A DNA stretch of 64,000 bases from the NCBI GenBank assembly GCA_964017155.1, contig OZ024854.1, positions 46,896,423 through 46,960,422 of the forward strand, given 5' to 3'. The notes under the pieces were generated by a model. It did no database searches and was not told the origin of the DNA. It worked only from the letters and a program-made list of their open reading frames with translations. A program made the translations under genes and the position numbers. This DNA comes from Oasisia sp. SBJ-2009. Taxonomy: Eukaryota; Annelida; Polychaeta; Sabellida; Siboglinidae. Positions 39,501-48,899 of this stretch are shown piece after piece. The stretch's first letter is position 1. Every line of letters starts with the position of its first letter.

Positions 39501-42081
39501 AATGATCCATTAATCTTCATTCACATTAAAAGTAATCCTGCACTGCTAAGAGCAGACCTTGATGACAGCAATATGTAAATATCACAAAACTCCAATGTTC
39601 TGAATATTCAGTTTTGCTTTTATTAAAACTTTTACTGACTGTATCATGCGGACCAAGTTCATGGTCTACTAACCGTTGAGGAAAACAAAAAAGAGGAAAC
39701 GCTGAGAGATGAGATTGCTGAGTTGACTATTTCTATAACAACTTTGAAGTCCTGACATTTCATCAAGAAACTATCGAGAGAAGGCTATTTCTTGTGTTGT
39801 TTAAAGTACGAACATTCATATTCATGGGAGGGAAATATCAACTAGCAAGTTAACAACGCTGTGTTTAATGATGATGAAAACGTGAAAGGACAATGTGTGC
39901 AGACTAAAAGCAATCAAAACCAACTTCCCAGTTCTGCATGCAAAAGATGCAACTTTGTTCTGAGCTTTGTCCAGCATGGGTGTGGAATGGCAGCAGATAG
40001 CAGACACTTTGGGACTGTTGGAGTCAGCCCCATTGTCTCCCACATGAATGTCTTCCTTTGGCCACATTCCCGTCTGTGGTGGGCGTGTGGTGACTCAAGG
40101 AGGCTAGGGATGCTGTTGGTCTTCCACCATCCAGTTTTGTGGACATGGATTACTGGCTTACCAGCATTGTTCAGCATAAAGACTATACTTCAAGCCCGAT
40201 GATCTCTGGTTTTATCTATCCAAACCATTTCCTGAATTGAATATTTGATTTTGACAACTATAGTCCTCCCCTTAACTTTCAAAACATTCGACGTACAAGT
40301 ATGTTCGATTTTGTCGTCATGGAACTGAGTGTAGAATAAATTATTCTGTAGCGTACATACATTTTATGTTAAAAGGATGGGTGTGCACAGACGATCGTCT
40401 CAGACTCAGGGGACATGGAGAGAAACTGTTTGGGAACCACTGACTTACAGTGATACAATAATGTACATGGATGATGTTTTTCCCTCTCAGTTGCATCTGC
40501 TTTTTCAGCTAGAACTGTTCTACATTTAAACCAACTTACAGTACTTCACCTGAAAATAACTAGGCAGAAGTATTTCTTTCTACTGTAAGACTGTTTCTCT
40601 GATGGAACTTGGCTGTTTGTGGCAACAGTTAACCTGTATTTGTGATCTTTCAACTGTACATGTGTGTGAAATTTAACACGATATGTTGCAAACTTCTATC
40701 CAGGTTCATGATGGTACGATCCATGACATCATATTCCGCTGACCTACAGTATTAACATTACCATGAGAAAAATAATGTACATGGATGACGTTTTTCCCCC
40801 GGTTGCGTGTCTTAAGATGTTAAGACTAAAATGGATTTTGTCCAGCTAGAACTGTTCTACAATTAACCAAACTTACTTCACCTGAAAATGACTTTGCAGA
40901 GGTATTTCTTAATAACGTCAGACTATTCACCTGATGGAACTTGCCTGTTTGTGGCAACAGTTAACCTGTAATTTGTGAGCTTTCAACCACACATGTGTGA
41001 AATTGATGTTGATATGTTGCACACTTACATTCAGGTTCACGATGGTACGATCCATGACATCATATTCCTGCAAGAGAGCTGGCCGTGGGGTCACGGGGAA
41101 AGGTCAATGGTCACCGTGGGGTCAGACGGCCTGTGTAAGGTATACTGGTGACAGTCGCTCTTTGTGCATGTTTCTTGGTTCGTTAGCAATTTAATTAACT
41201 ATGACTGACTCTCACTAGCATTTTCTCAAGTTTGACTTACATAAATGTTCTTGACCCCAGTTTATTTGGCAATTTTACCACATGATAATGGCAAATTGTG
41301 TATTTAAATAAACCGTGCATGTAGATATAGCAAATGCAACTCAGTTATTGATACCTACCATTCTATATTTATGGAAGGTCATCATGACTAGATGTACATG
41401 ATGCTGGTCAAAATTCAAAGTGACACGATCATTAAAAATGTATCTTCACAAATCTGTGCCCTACGACTGATACTTGTAAGGCAACGTTGTGAGGTGTTTT
41501 GTTGTATTGGCAGAAATTTAAATGTAAACTGTTCTTTGTTGAGTGATTGGATCAGTTGAAATGTAAACTGATCTCTAAACCGAGACATGGTTTAGAGATC
41601 AAGTCGGCGTATGAAAAACAAACACGTGCATGCACACACGCACGGACACACACTTAGGCACCGAACTGTTCTCCCGCACATTTCGCTGTTTTGTAGCTGT
41701 GATGATGGTTCCAGGTGAGCACACTAGATGGCAGGAGGTTACACGTGATACAGGGGGAGCAGCCATTGAATTCTGTCGCTGCGACGCCTGAGGTTTATAA
41801 CTCCTCCCGAGACGATGGTTTCACAAGTGAGTATAGAAGACACAGAGTCTTCTCGTGTTTATCAGACACATTGTTTAGATATTATTTGTTATTGTCCCTT
41901 CTCTTGACAATTTAACCATTTCAGTAGTACAACCCTCAAACACAGTTGTCACTGAATATTGTTTCCCCAGTGACACTTGAACATGGACTGCATCCCTTCA
42001 ACTCAAGATTCCGGCTGCAGCAATGCATTTTATCAATAGGAATGTCACACACAGATGCACACGCACATACACACCTATGTA

Positions 42082-42142
<61 letters not shown>

Positions 42143-44082
42143 AGTTATACAAAACTACACAATTATTATGCTATTATCCATAGTGTAATGCTGCGGCATT
42201 GAAAGGATTATAAAACGTGCTGCCACATAGCAGGAAAAACAACTGAATAGCAGACATCATCGATGTCACAATAATGACCTGTCATATTTAAGTGTCACAC
42301 TGTGTGGCTGCAATAGCGCGGTCTGACGTACTGAATGGTTAAAGAAACAAACGCACTTTTTAGTTAAACTGACTGCGGATATATTTAAGCTTTAACATTT
42401 TCTACTTTTGGACGTGAAAGAACTGTGGTTGCAGTTGGCTGAACCAGTTAAGGAGACTCGCCTTGTCAGCCGTGGAAATTTGTGTTTTGCAGGTCTTTTG
42501 ACACTTGGTGGCAGCACTGTGGCCAGTTACGCACCAGATAGTGGGCTTCGGGAAACTCTGACAGAAAACAAATCCGCTGCCATCCTGAAGCTAAGGTAAC
42601 TGTTGAACTCTGGGTGTATGTGGCAGCTGTCATTGTTATGCATCTCAGCCAAACACACTCGCACTGTAGATCACAGGTTCTTCCGTAGATGTCTGTTCAT
42701 TCCTCTGGGTTTTTGCTTTATCAAACTTTGCATTGCTGTAACTGATGCAATGTTTGGCCAAATGTACTGTTTACATTTATTTGTGGAGCATACAAAGAGT
42801 GCACTCTGGTCGGAGGTGTTGAGAGACAGCAAAATTGTTTTTTTAATATTTGCATCCAATAGACCTTACGAATAGCTGTGGCCGATTCAAAATCAAATTA
42901 GATTTCTAACCAATTCTTATTTGCTCTTTTTCAAAACTACTAAAAGACAAAATGTTAGGCCTGCTTTGACCTGCCTCAGATTCTTGTGGTCAAGCATGTA
43001 CTCAATCAGGACATGATGGTCCGGGCGAGTTAGTGACTTGTGCGCAGTGGTTGGTCACATTATGGTCATTTTTTTAAATGTTCAAATTATTGAAATCGTT
43101 CCATTGCTCAAACATATATTAAAAACTCATCAGTTGGCGTTTTTGTTAAAGGCAAAAGAGAGAGTGGTGTACTACAAGTATAACAATACCCGTTAAAACG
43201 ATTCTCCCTTCCTTGGTTACCCAGGCACCATCAGGTGGCAGCACTTGTCGCCCCTCTCTCGTCCCGGTGAAGTCACACTGCCACTCGAGTGTCAGTAAAA
43301 GTAAATGTTGATTTTCGGAAAAAAACACAAAAGCCTCTGACCACCAATATACTATTTGTACACTTTGGAAAATGTTGACAATATAGAATGACCCATAAGT
43401 TGAATCATATGAAAAGTTGTATTGTCTCCTGCTACTTAAAGCAGATATTCTGTGTGAGGCGCCATCAACTGCTTTAGATAAATAATGTCTGATGAATTCA
43501 TTCTGTATCTACAATCAGGGGTTGGTACCCTGGAATTTCTGTCCTAATGTAATGATGAACAACTAGCTCACCGGTGACACTGTGTCGTAGATACTCAACA
43601 CACGGTAGTATCCTGTACACGGTGTGTGAGTGTGGGGTGCTCCGACGCTACCGACGCTGGCCTGACCGTCATGTCTACCTCAACGACGCACTCCACCACA
43701 AGAGTGACATCGAAGACTTTGACATATCTCCGTATGACGAATGTATCCTTGCTCCCTGCTCCGTCCAGGTGTTTAGGGACTGTCTCAAAACGTTGACATT
43801 TACCATATATTTATGTGTACATATCACTCATTTTCGTTTTCCCCTTCAGTTCTTACACAAAAGTTGGGGTGACACACGATGCTAAACAAAATTTTCTCTG
43901 ACCAGTTATGAGCTAGAAATCTGTGCCTTCTTAATCAGTGCATGAAACACGCCTATAATAAGTTTATACAATATATCAGACGCCTTTCGCATTTTGCGTG
44001 CACATGACATGGAAGAGTTGAACCAGTTTTCTTCTCTCAACAGGATTCTTGTCTACCGAACATCAAGTGTAGCCAGTCCTAG
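33581..44082 (+). CDS. WD40-repeat protein gene, 12 exons (gene model)
   Basis: Model: join(33581-33594, 33690-33816, 34487-34573, 35401-35463, 36524-36602, 36917-37002, 37663-37716, 41035-41139, 41715-41826, 42493-42595, 43567-43768, 44044-44082), about 356 codons. Every junction has AG/GT ends and matching phase. The product is a beta-propeller of WD40 type: HQGSVMGISFHP...FCSGASDGKVNIY is a canonical blade, NINAVRF...ILVTNTARRLVVIDVE a second, and later exons continue the pattern (VVCSYVNGKGLTLFDLR, MVTVGSDGLCKVSTLDGR). WD40 propellers are protein-interaction platforms; the exact family is not recognised, so no function is assigned. The first exon is the weakest part: it supplies ATG and 14 nt after an in-frame TGA. 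Three of the window's repeats sit in its introns. Confidence 0.75.
33690..33816 (+). CDS. WD40 gene, exon 2
   Basis: Acceptor TGTCCACAG|G and donor CCAAAG|GTTGGT. It encodes NNWSSRFLKIHQGSVMGIS and FHPK, the first strands of a WD40 blade. The first ~18 residues (WGWLGRSRRREEWGEK) are basic and not typical of the fold. Confidence 0.75.
33965..34135 (+). repeat. Interspersed repeat family B, copy 2 (WD40 gene intron)
   Basis: This is the second copy of the segment at 6655-6835, collinear and diverged by substitutions and small indels. It lies in the intron between exons 2 and 3. Confidence 0.7.
34487..34573 (+). CDS. WD40 gene, exon 3
   Basis: Acceptor TTTGCTTTAAG and donor CCT|GTAAGT, 29 codons, phase 0 on both sides. 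DRYIFCSGASDGKVNIY completes a blade with the usual SGxxDGxVxIY core. Confidence 0.85.
35401..35463 (+). CDS. WD40 gene, exon 4
   Basis: Acceptor ACATTTCAG and donor AAG|GTGGGT, 21 codons, phase 0. VRTAGLARNINAVRFTCEGN opens the next blade. Confidence 0.8.
35524..35961. mobile_element. hAT-type MITE, 438 bp
   Basis: The left end TGGACATTGGGCCAAGTAC and the reverse complement of the right end, CAGACATGGGGCTGAAGTAC, form diverged inverted repeats. ATCTTAGC (35516-35523) and ATCTTAAC (35962-35969) are an 8-bp target duplication with one mismatch. The interior is rich in AAGTACGAGTAC-type words and encodes nothing. It lies in intron 4 of the WD40 gene, and its CAGACATGGGG end resembles the element at 45691. 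Confidence 0.75.
36524..36602 (+). CDS. WD40 gene, exon 5
   Basis: Acceptor GTTGTCCTCAG and donor AATT|GTGAGT, leaving phase 1. ILVTNTARRLVVIDVERGDQ gives the two inner strands of a blade. Confidence 0.8.
36917..37002 (+). CDS. WD40 gene, exon 6
   Basis: Acceptor TACATTTCAG takes phase 1 (T+GT = Cys) and donor AAG|GTAAGA closes phase 0. It encodes FNGRDRAALAADPMSPNMVV and CSYVNGK. The 65 nt after the donor recur in partly altered form at 37134-37190. Confidence 0.85.
37190..37400 (+). repeat. SINE copy in intron 6 of the WD40 gene
   Basis: A B-box-like GGGTTCAAATC (37210-37220) is followed by TTGCTCCAGTTCACTCAGCT and ATAGACAGTGGTGGATAT, parallel to the body of the 11919 element and the 32806 copy. 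The A box is lost. Confidence 0.6.
37663..37716 (+). CDS. WD40 gene, exon 7
   Basis: Acceptor CTCTGTTCCAG and donor GAT|GTAAGT, 18 codons, phase 0. GLTLFDLRMPIPLDFLYD has the LFDLR signature of a WD40 outer strand. Confidence 0.85.
37741..40442. mobile_element. hAT-type DNA transposon, non-autonomous, 2702 bp
   Basis: The left end CAGCGGTTCCCAAACTGGGG and the right end GTTTGGGAACCACTG form terminal inverted repeats of the common hAT type (CAGNGGTTCCCAAA). The flanks ACATACAG (37733-37740) and ACTTACAG (40443-40450) are an 8-bp target-site duplication with one mismatch. The interior is mostly a 35-unit minisatellite, plus non-repetitive DNA (39360-40440) with short frames in which I cannot recognise a transposase dimerisation region. 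It sits in intron 7 of the WD40 gene, 24 nt after the donor. Confidence 0.85.
37854..39358. repeat. 43-bp minisatellite, 35 copies, inside the hAT element
   Basis: The unit starts CACCAACAAAGACAGAGACT and ends GACTACACCCCTAGGG. Copies begin every 43 nt from 37854 to 39316 without indels. Variation is limited to a few substitutions (AGAGCACC, AGGGCATC, GATACTTC, CACTCC). Near identity points to recent amplification. Each unit contains CCTAGGG, which blocks long frames. Confidence 0.97.
40450..41070. repeat. Tandem duplication of about 300-330 bp covering an exon edge
   Basis: Copy A (40443 to about 40739) and copy B (40740 to 41070) share TGACYTACAGT, AATAATGTACATGGATGA, CAGCTAGAACTGTTCTACA, TTTGTGGCAACAGTTAACCT and GGTACGATCCATGACATCAT in order. 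Copy A ends inside the copied exon; copy B runs on into the intact exon 8. Confidence 0.9.
40704..40742 (+). pseudogene. Dead duplicate of the start of exon 8
   Basis: After an acceptor-like TATCCAG, the codons VHDGTIHDIIF are identical in protein to the real exon at 41035, then the sequence leaves the exon after ATATTCC and reads CGC TGA. There is no donor directly after it, so splicing to this acceptor would stop translation. Confidence 0.85.
41035..41139 (+). CDS. WD40 gene, exon 8
   Basis: Acceptor TACATTCAG and donor TGTAAG|GTATAC, 35 codons, phase 0. VHDGTIHDIIFLQESWPWGH leads into MVTVGSDGLCK, a blade with the GSDG turn. Confidence 0.85.
41570..41600. other. 12-bp perfect hairpin in intron 8
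   Basis: GATCTCTAAACC (41570-41581) and GGTTTAGAGATC (41589-41600) pair perfectly across the loop GAGACAT. No role is evident. Confidence 0.8.
41715..41826 (+). CDS. WD40 gene, exon 9
   Basis: Acceptor GATGGTTCCAG and donor ACAA|GTGAGT, leaving phase 1. VSTLDGRRLHVIQGEQPLNS ends a blade; the acidic/serine-rich YNSSRDDGFT follows as a loop. Confidence 0.85.
42080..42140. repeat. (CA)n microsatellite in intron 9
   Basis: About 28 consecutive AC dinucleotides between TGTACGTACAC and TCAGTTATAC. Confidence 0.95.
42493..42595 (+). CDS. WD40 gene, exon 10
   Basis: Acceptor TGTTTTGCAG takes phase 1 (A+GT = Ser) and donor CTAAG|GTAACT leaves phase 2. It encodes LLTLGGSTVASYAPDSGLRE and continues TLTENKSAAILKL. 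Confidence 0.82.
43567..43768 (+). CDS. WD40 gene, exon 11
   Basis: Acceptor GAACAACTAG takes phase 2 (AG+C = Ser) and donor GTCCAG|GTGTTT closes phase 0. STHGSILYTVCECGVLRRYR is a WD40-like blade; SDIEDFDISPYDECILAP has the D-x-S-P-D/Y spacing usual at the start of another. The acceptor is the least certain feature. Confidence 0.78.
44044..44082 (+). CDS. WD40 gene, last exon
   Basis: A pyrimidine-rich acceptor TTCTTCTCTCAACAG is followed in phase 0 by 12 codons (DSCLPNIKCSQS) and TAG. AATAAA at 44134-44139 lies 52 nt beyond the stop. The short tail truncates the propeller, so alternative 3' exons cannot be excluded. Confidence 0.6.
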   Translation, partial: DSCLPNIKCSQS

Positions 44083-44133
44083 ATCATTACTAAAGAGCTA
44101 CAATGTTTGGGATTGGCCGGCTGGTAGCAGTGA

Positions 44134-44139
44134 AATAAA
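44134..44139 (+). terminator. Polyadenylation signal of the WD40 gene
   Basis: AATAAA on the plus strand, 52 nt after the proposed stop codon. Confidence 0.5.
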
Positions 44140-45682
44140 TTACTGGTGTCATTTCTCTGTCAGAGCCAGGTCGACTCAGAGGCTGCTCTTGCAGCAGTAA
44201 AGGACAACTTAATCATCAGCATCGTTACAAAGCTGTCAATTTCTGGAACCTGTGTCAAACTTATTATCAGCACGTAACTTTTCAAGTTATGCCAGATGTT
44301 TGATGTCCTGAATTAATCTGCCCGGACAACCTTAGTAATGGATACCACCAGAGCCTCGACATGGCTTGTGATGTCAATAGACAGACCAGTATGAATGCCA
44401 CCAGCGGATAGAAAGAATACTAATAAATTGCTCACCTAAAATAGTTTTTTAAACATGGCACATTTAATGAACGTTGATGAAATGACAGCAACCAACGCCA
44501 AGCAACGCTTAAACCAAATAGTTTGATGCAGTGAAACGGTTGATGCCAAAAGTCGGGGTGCATATTTTACATAGGGACATATTATACCAGTACATGGAGA
44601 CTAAGGTATGTTGCAGGTAATTGGTGTTGGTCTTGTCTTGTTATGGAGGGATCAACAGGGGAAGAATGACAAATTTAGTTTTAAGCTTGATGAAACATGA
44701 GTAAGCCTAAGAGAATTTGCATTATTTCAAATAAATTTTTGAAAAAGCAAAACCCCAGGGCTACTTCCCACTTTCACATCCCGTCTTGTTCATGTGTTGT
44801 TTTGGCGGAAGTGTGACAACAAAGGTTTGGCTAATTTAATTCCTGCCCAATAATTCAAGTGGTTCTGAAAACAGGAGTCTGTCAATACACAGTTATGTAA
44901 ATGTTTTTGTGTTGTTGAGTTTCTTTTCTCTTTCTCTAAAACCACTGGACTAATTCAGTGTGTTCAAAACTAAATTACTTCACAATCTGCTTTTGCCAGT
45001 TATGTAATGTAATAGGAATGTCCCTTCTCTTTGACTAATTTAAAGAAATGAATGCACTTGTGCACTAATGAAACTGATGCAGATATATTTACGCTGGTCA
45101 CACTTCATCTGTCTGGACAAGAACAATATTTGTGACGGGCTGAGTCAGTCACGGAGGCAGGACACTTGTCCAGTATCTGGGACAACTGCTATTTTATTAT
45201 CATAACTACATTTTTGTTTAAATTTGGTGCCTCAGGTGCCTTAGTTCTGTCTTGTCACATAATCTCAAACATATTTATATTACGAAAGCATTGCCTCTGC
45301 ACCCTGTTGTTGTTGTCACATAGTCCCAATAAAGTAGCCTTCATTCACACACATGCTGTATAACGTATCTGAAATTCCAATACCTCATTCACCCACAATC
45401 CAATATCTAACCTGACACCCCCTTAATTTCTACTAAAAGCAGACAATGATTTGCTTGGACTGTATCTCAAATAAAAACGACGTCTGTATCTACAAGCTGA
45501 AAAAGACAGACTGACATCTGTCATAATTTGACAGCTCTGATACTGCACTGCACAAATACTGAATTTCTACTCACCCAAAACTAAGCAAGTCTTCACAGAA
45601 ATTAAAAAAAACCTGCGTCACGCCATATCTGTTGTGATCTGTTTCACCAGATAATGGCGGTTGAACACCTTTTTGTGATCTT
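44140..45682. other. Intergenic stretch, no gene seen
   Basis: AT-rich unique-looking sequence after the WD40 gene. The frames present are short and unsupported. Confidence 0.4.
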
Positions 45683-45690
45683 ACTATGGA

Positions 45691-46565
45691 CAGACATGGG
45701 GTCAAATACATTTGTATTTGAAAGTATTTAAATACTTTTTTTAAAGTATTTGTATTTGACATTTAGGAATTGAAAGTATTTGAATTTGTATTTAAATACT
45801 TGAAGTATTTGATATTTCAAATACTTTTTTAAATAGTTCTTGATTGAATTATTAAAACTCAAGTAACTGTACTGTGTCTTGTGGCAATTTACTCAGGAAT
45901 TACGGCCTACTAAAGGCAATTAAGCCATCATATGAGCAGTCATTGGGGCTGTAGACCTTTGAGACCACTGTATAAGAAGACTTGTTACAAGAAGCCACTG
46001 CCTCACTTGTCAGTTGTCACTGTGATGTAGTTAGCAACAACAAGACTCCCTTGCACTGTCTTATCAGTGTTTTCATGGTCCAGTTAATGAAACTGAACTG
46101 CCTGGTGACTGCCAGATGTGGTGACCAGCTATTGTTTCAAATATTTGCTTCACCTGTGTAGCCTGTGGCTTAAGAGAAGGTGGTGGCTTCTCAAGTCAGG
46201 TGGTATCTTCGAATTATAGATGGTAGATGTGTTGTAACTGCATGTTAGTTACCTATGAACCTGCGACCATGGCAGGCAAGCCCACCAAGCAGCAGTCGCT
46301 GATATTTTCATTTTTTGACATTCCTGAAAATGTGGAAGGAAATTCCAAGGCCAAATGTAAACTCTGCACAAGCCAGCTCTCTGCCTCTACGAGAGCATCT
46401 TCGAAAATATCCTGAAAATGAAAAGTATTTGAAAAAGTATTTGAAATACTTTTCACAAGTATTTGTATTTAAATACATTTGCATTTAAAAGTATTTGTAT
46501 TTGAATCCCTCAAAAGTATTTGTATTTAAATACATTTCAATGTATTTGACCCATTTCAATGTCTG
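45691..46565. mobile_element. hAT-type element with BED zinc-finger remnant, 875 bp
   Basis: The left end CAGACATGGGGTCAAATACA and the reverse complement of the right end, CAGACATTGAAATGGGTCAA, match apart from a 6-nt insertion. Both subterminal regions consist of AAGTATTTGTATTTAAATAC words. ACTATGGA (45683-45690) and GCTATGGA (46566-46573) are an 8-bp target duplication with one mismatch. It carries the N-terminus of a BED-type transposase (46269-46415), cut off before the catalytic region, so it is internally deleted. Confidence 0.85.
46269..46415 (+). pseudogene. Truncated BED-finger N-terminus of a hAT transposase
   Basis: From ATG 46269 the frame reads MAGKPTKQQSLIFSFFDIPE and later AKCKLCTSQLSASTRASS, then a stop. 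CKLC is the first half of a BED zinc finger; the histidine half is missing because the sequence jumps to the 3' subterminal repeats after 46415. hAT transposases commonly start with such a DNA-binding finger. No catalytic residues remain. Confidence 0.75.
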
Positions 46566-47270
46566 GCTATGGAAAGTGCCACGCTTGCATCAATTTGCAC
46601 CGCTATGGACAGGCACTGCAACTCTTACGTCAATTTGCACCGCTATGGACAGGCACTGCCACTCTTGCGTGAGTTGCGTCAGTTTGTACCGCTATGGACA
46701 GGCACTGCCACTCTTGCGTCAATTTGCACCGCTATGGACAGGCACTGCCACGCTTGCATCAATTTGCACCACTATGGACAGGCACTGCAACTCTTGCGTC
46801 AATTTGCACCGCTATGGACAGGCCCTGCCACTCTTGCATCAGTTTGCACCGCTATGGACAGGCACTGCCACTGTTGCGTCAATTTGCATCGCTATGGACA
46901 GGCACTGCCACTCTTGCGTCAATTTGCACAGCTATGGACAGGCACTGCCACTCTTGCGTCAATTTGCACAGCTATGGACAGGCACTGCCACTCTTGCATC
47001 AGTTTGCACCGCTATGGACAGGCACTGCCACTGTTGCGTCAATTTGCATCGCTATGGACAGGCACTGCCACTCTTGCGTCAATTTGCACCGATATGGACA
47101 GGCACTGCCACTCTTGCGTCAATTTGCACAGCTATGGACAGGCACTGCCACTCTTGCGTCAATTTGCACAGCTATGGACAGGCACTGCCACTCTTGCATC
47201 AGTTTGCACCGCTATGGACAGGCACTGCCACTCTTGCGTCAATTTGCACCGCTATGGACAGGCACTGACT
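46566..47270. repeat. 40-bp tandem array, about 18 copies
   Basis: The unit starts GCTATGGACAGGCACTGCCA and ends GTCAATTTGCACC. Copies start at 46566, 46602, 46642 and 46691, then every 40 nt to 47251. The first copy coincides with the right target duplication of the hAT element. No frame contains a stop, so three overlapping frames of 207-257 codons run through it; because 40 is not divisible by 3 they cycle through the same three peptides every 120 bp. I do not regard them as coding. Confidence 0.95.
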
Positions 47271-48890
47271 CAGATAATCACAGCAGTGTTGCTCGCCAGG
47301 TCTCACAAATGTGGTAATACGCCATATTTTATTAAATAAATATGCCTGAGATGATGTTGAAAGATGGAATTCAGTGCACTAGTGCACTGAGGTGTCACGT
47401 TTAGGCAATAATGTAGTTATACTGACACAGTTGATGTGGCCCAGATACCAGACAAGTGTCAGAAGCAGTCTTACTAAGTTTAGCCAACGTCTAAAGACTG
47501 GAAGTTGAAGGTCATTGCAGAAAATGAATCATTTGTTTTATAGACAGTGAGACATCTCTTAATTAATTGTGTCAATGTAAACCAGTTAAAACCAAAGTTT
47601 CCTTGACCGTCGATGTTAAGATCTTGTGACAGCATCAAAGGACCGCACAATTGGCGTTGTACATCTCGGTGGGCCAAATCACGGGACGTCCGAATACAGC
47701 GAACTCACGTGACGCGTCTTGCCTGATTACAGAGTCTAGGGCATTTATACTGTATTGGGTTTTGTATCACATAGAAATCTAGTTTGTTTTGATTTTCTCA
47801 TGGTCCTTCTGTTATAGGACCATCAAGGGACCATGAATGATTACGATACGATTACTGGACTCTGTCAGATATTCTTTAAGATGGTGGTTAATGTAAGGAT
47901 TATGATACATGACATTTTTAATGACAGAAACACCACTCTTTATTTTGCATTTAATACGATACACTGATATTTACATCTATGTTATATAAATCACTACTGA
48001 TGTTATCCGTCATTAAGCATAGACAGAAATGTAAACATTCTTTCCAATAAATGCGGTGCTTTCGACTTAAAAGACAAATGTCACCATGTAATGATGCAAT
48101 GTGTACAATGTTTTTATTGAAATTTTGGTTGTAGAAAATGTATGTCATCCTTGGAATAAATACTACCAAAGCAAGAATTACATTATCAGTTTGTTCCGTG
48201 TTTGTGTATAATTATGGATTGTTGTAGAAATTTGCAAACTCCAAAAACAGATTTCTTTTCAGTTTAAACCGCCAGCCGCTATGTAGTGTGGCACGTATGA
48301 TACTGAATCATAAAAGATATCTTTAAAAAACCACATTCACAGCAGGACATGTAGAATCACAACATTTGACTAATGGTTTGAATCAACACTAACCACTTCC
48401 TGGTGTCTATTTATTTGGACTTTGCAAAGTGTTGGGCCAGATCCAGAACAACTACTGAAGACTCACAACTTGTTGAAACCTTTGTTCTTCACTCAACCAG
48501 TTTGAAGATGACATTTGATAGGAAATAAAGCTTGCAACCTTTGAATAAAGATATCGCAAACACACACTTGACAACGTTTGTGAATAAATGAATGATTTTA
48601 TTTTCATAAACATAATATACATTTACAGTACAACATTTGCATTCCTGAAAAAGTAGATATAGTTCAGACGATATGTACACAAACACATTCAAGAAACAAC
48701 AAACTACAGTGAACTCTTGCTATGTGGACGCATGGTGAAATATAAGAAACTGTCACTTAAAAAGGACCTACTTTGATATCCCTATTTCAGCCTGGGCTGT
48801 GTTATGACTTGTCAATATAAGAACCATTCGAATAGATTTTACCTGAGTTAGTCCACATAGCGAGAGTTCAGTGCAGCAGAATTTATAAAA
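47271..48890. other. Intergenic stretch, no gene seen
   Basis: Unique AT-rich sequence with short unsupported frames. Nothing resembles an exon of either flanking gene. Confidence 0.4.
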
Positions 48891-48899
48891 CAAGATTAA

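Noticed and set aside
46495..47339. Three overlapping plus-strand frames of 207-257 codons with Cys/His-rich repeats
   Set aside because: The 40-bp array has no stop in any plus frame and cycles through the same peptides. The Cys/His spacing looks zinc-finger-like but does not match a known finger and follows from the unit.
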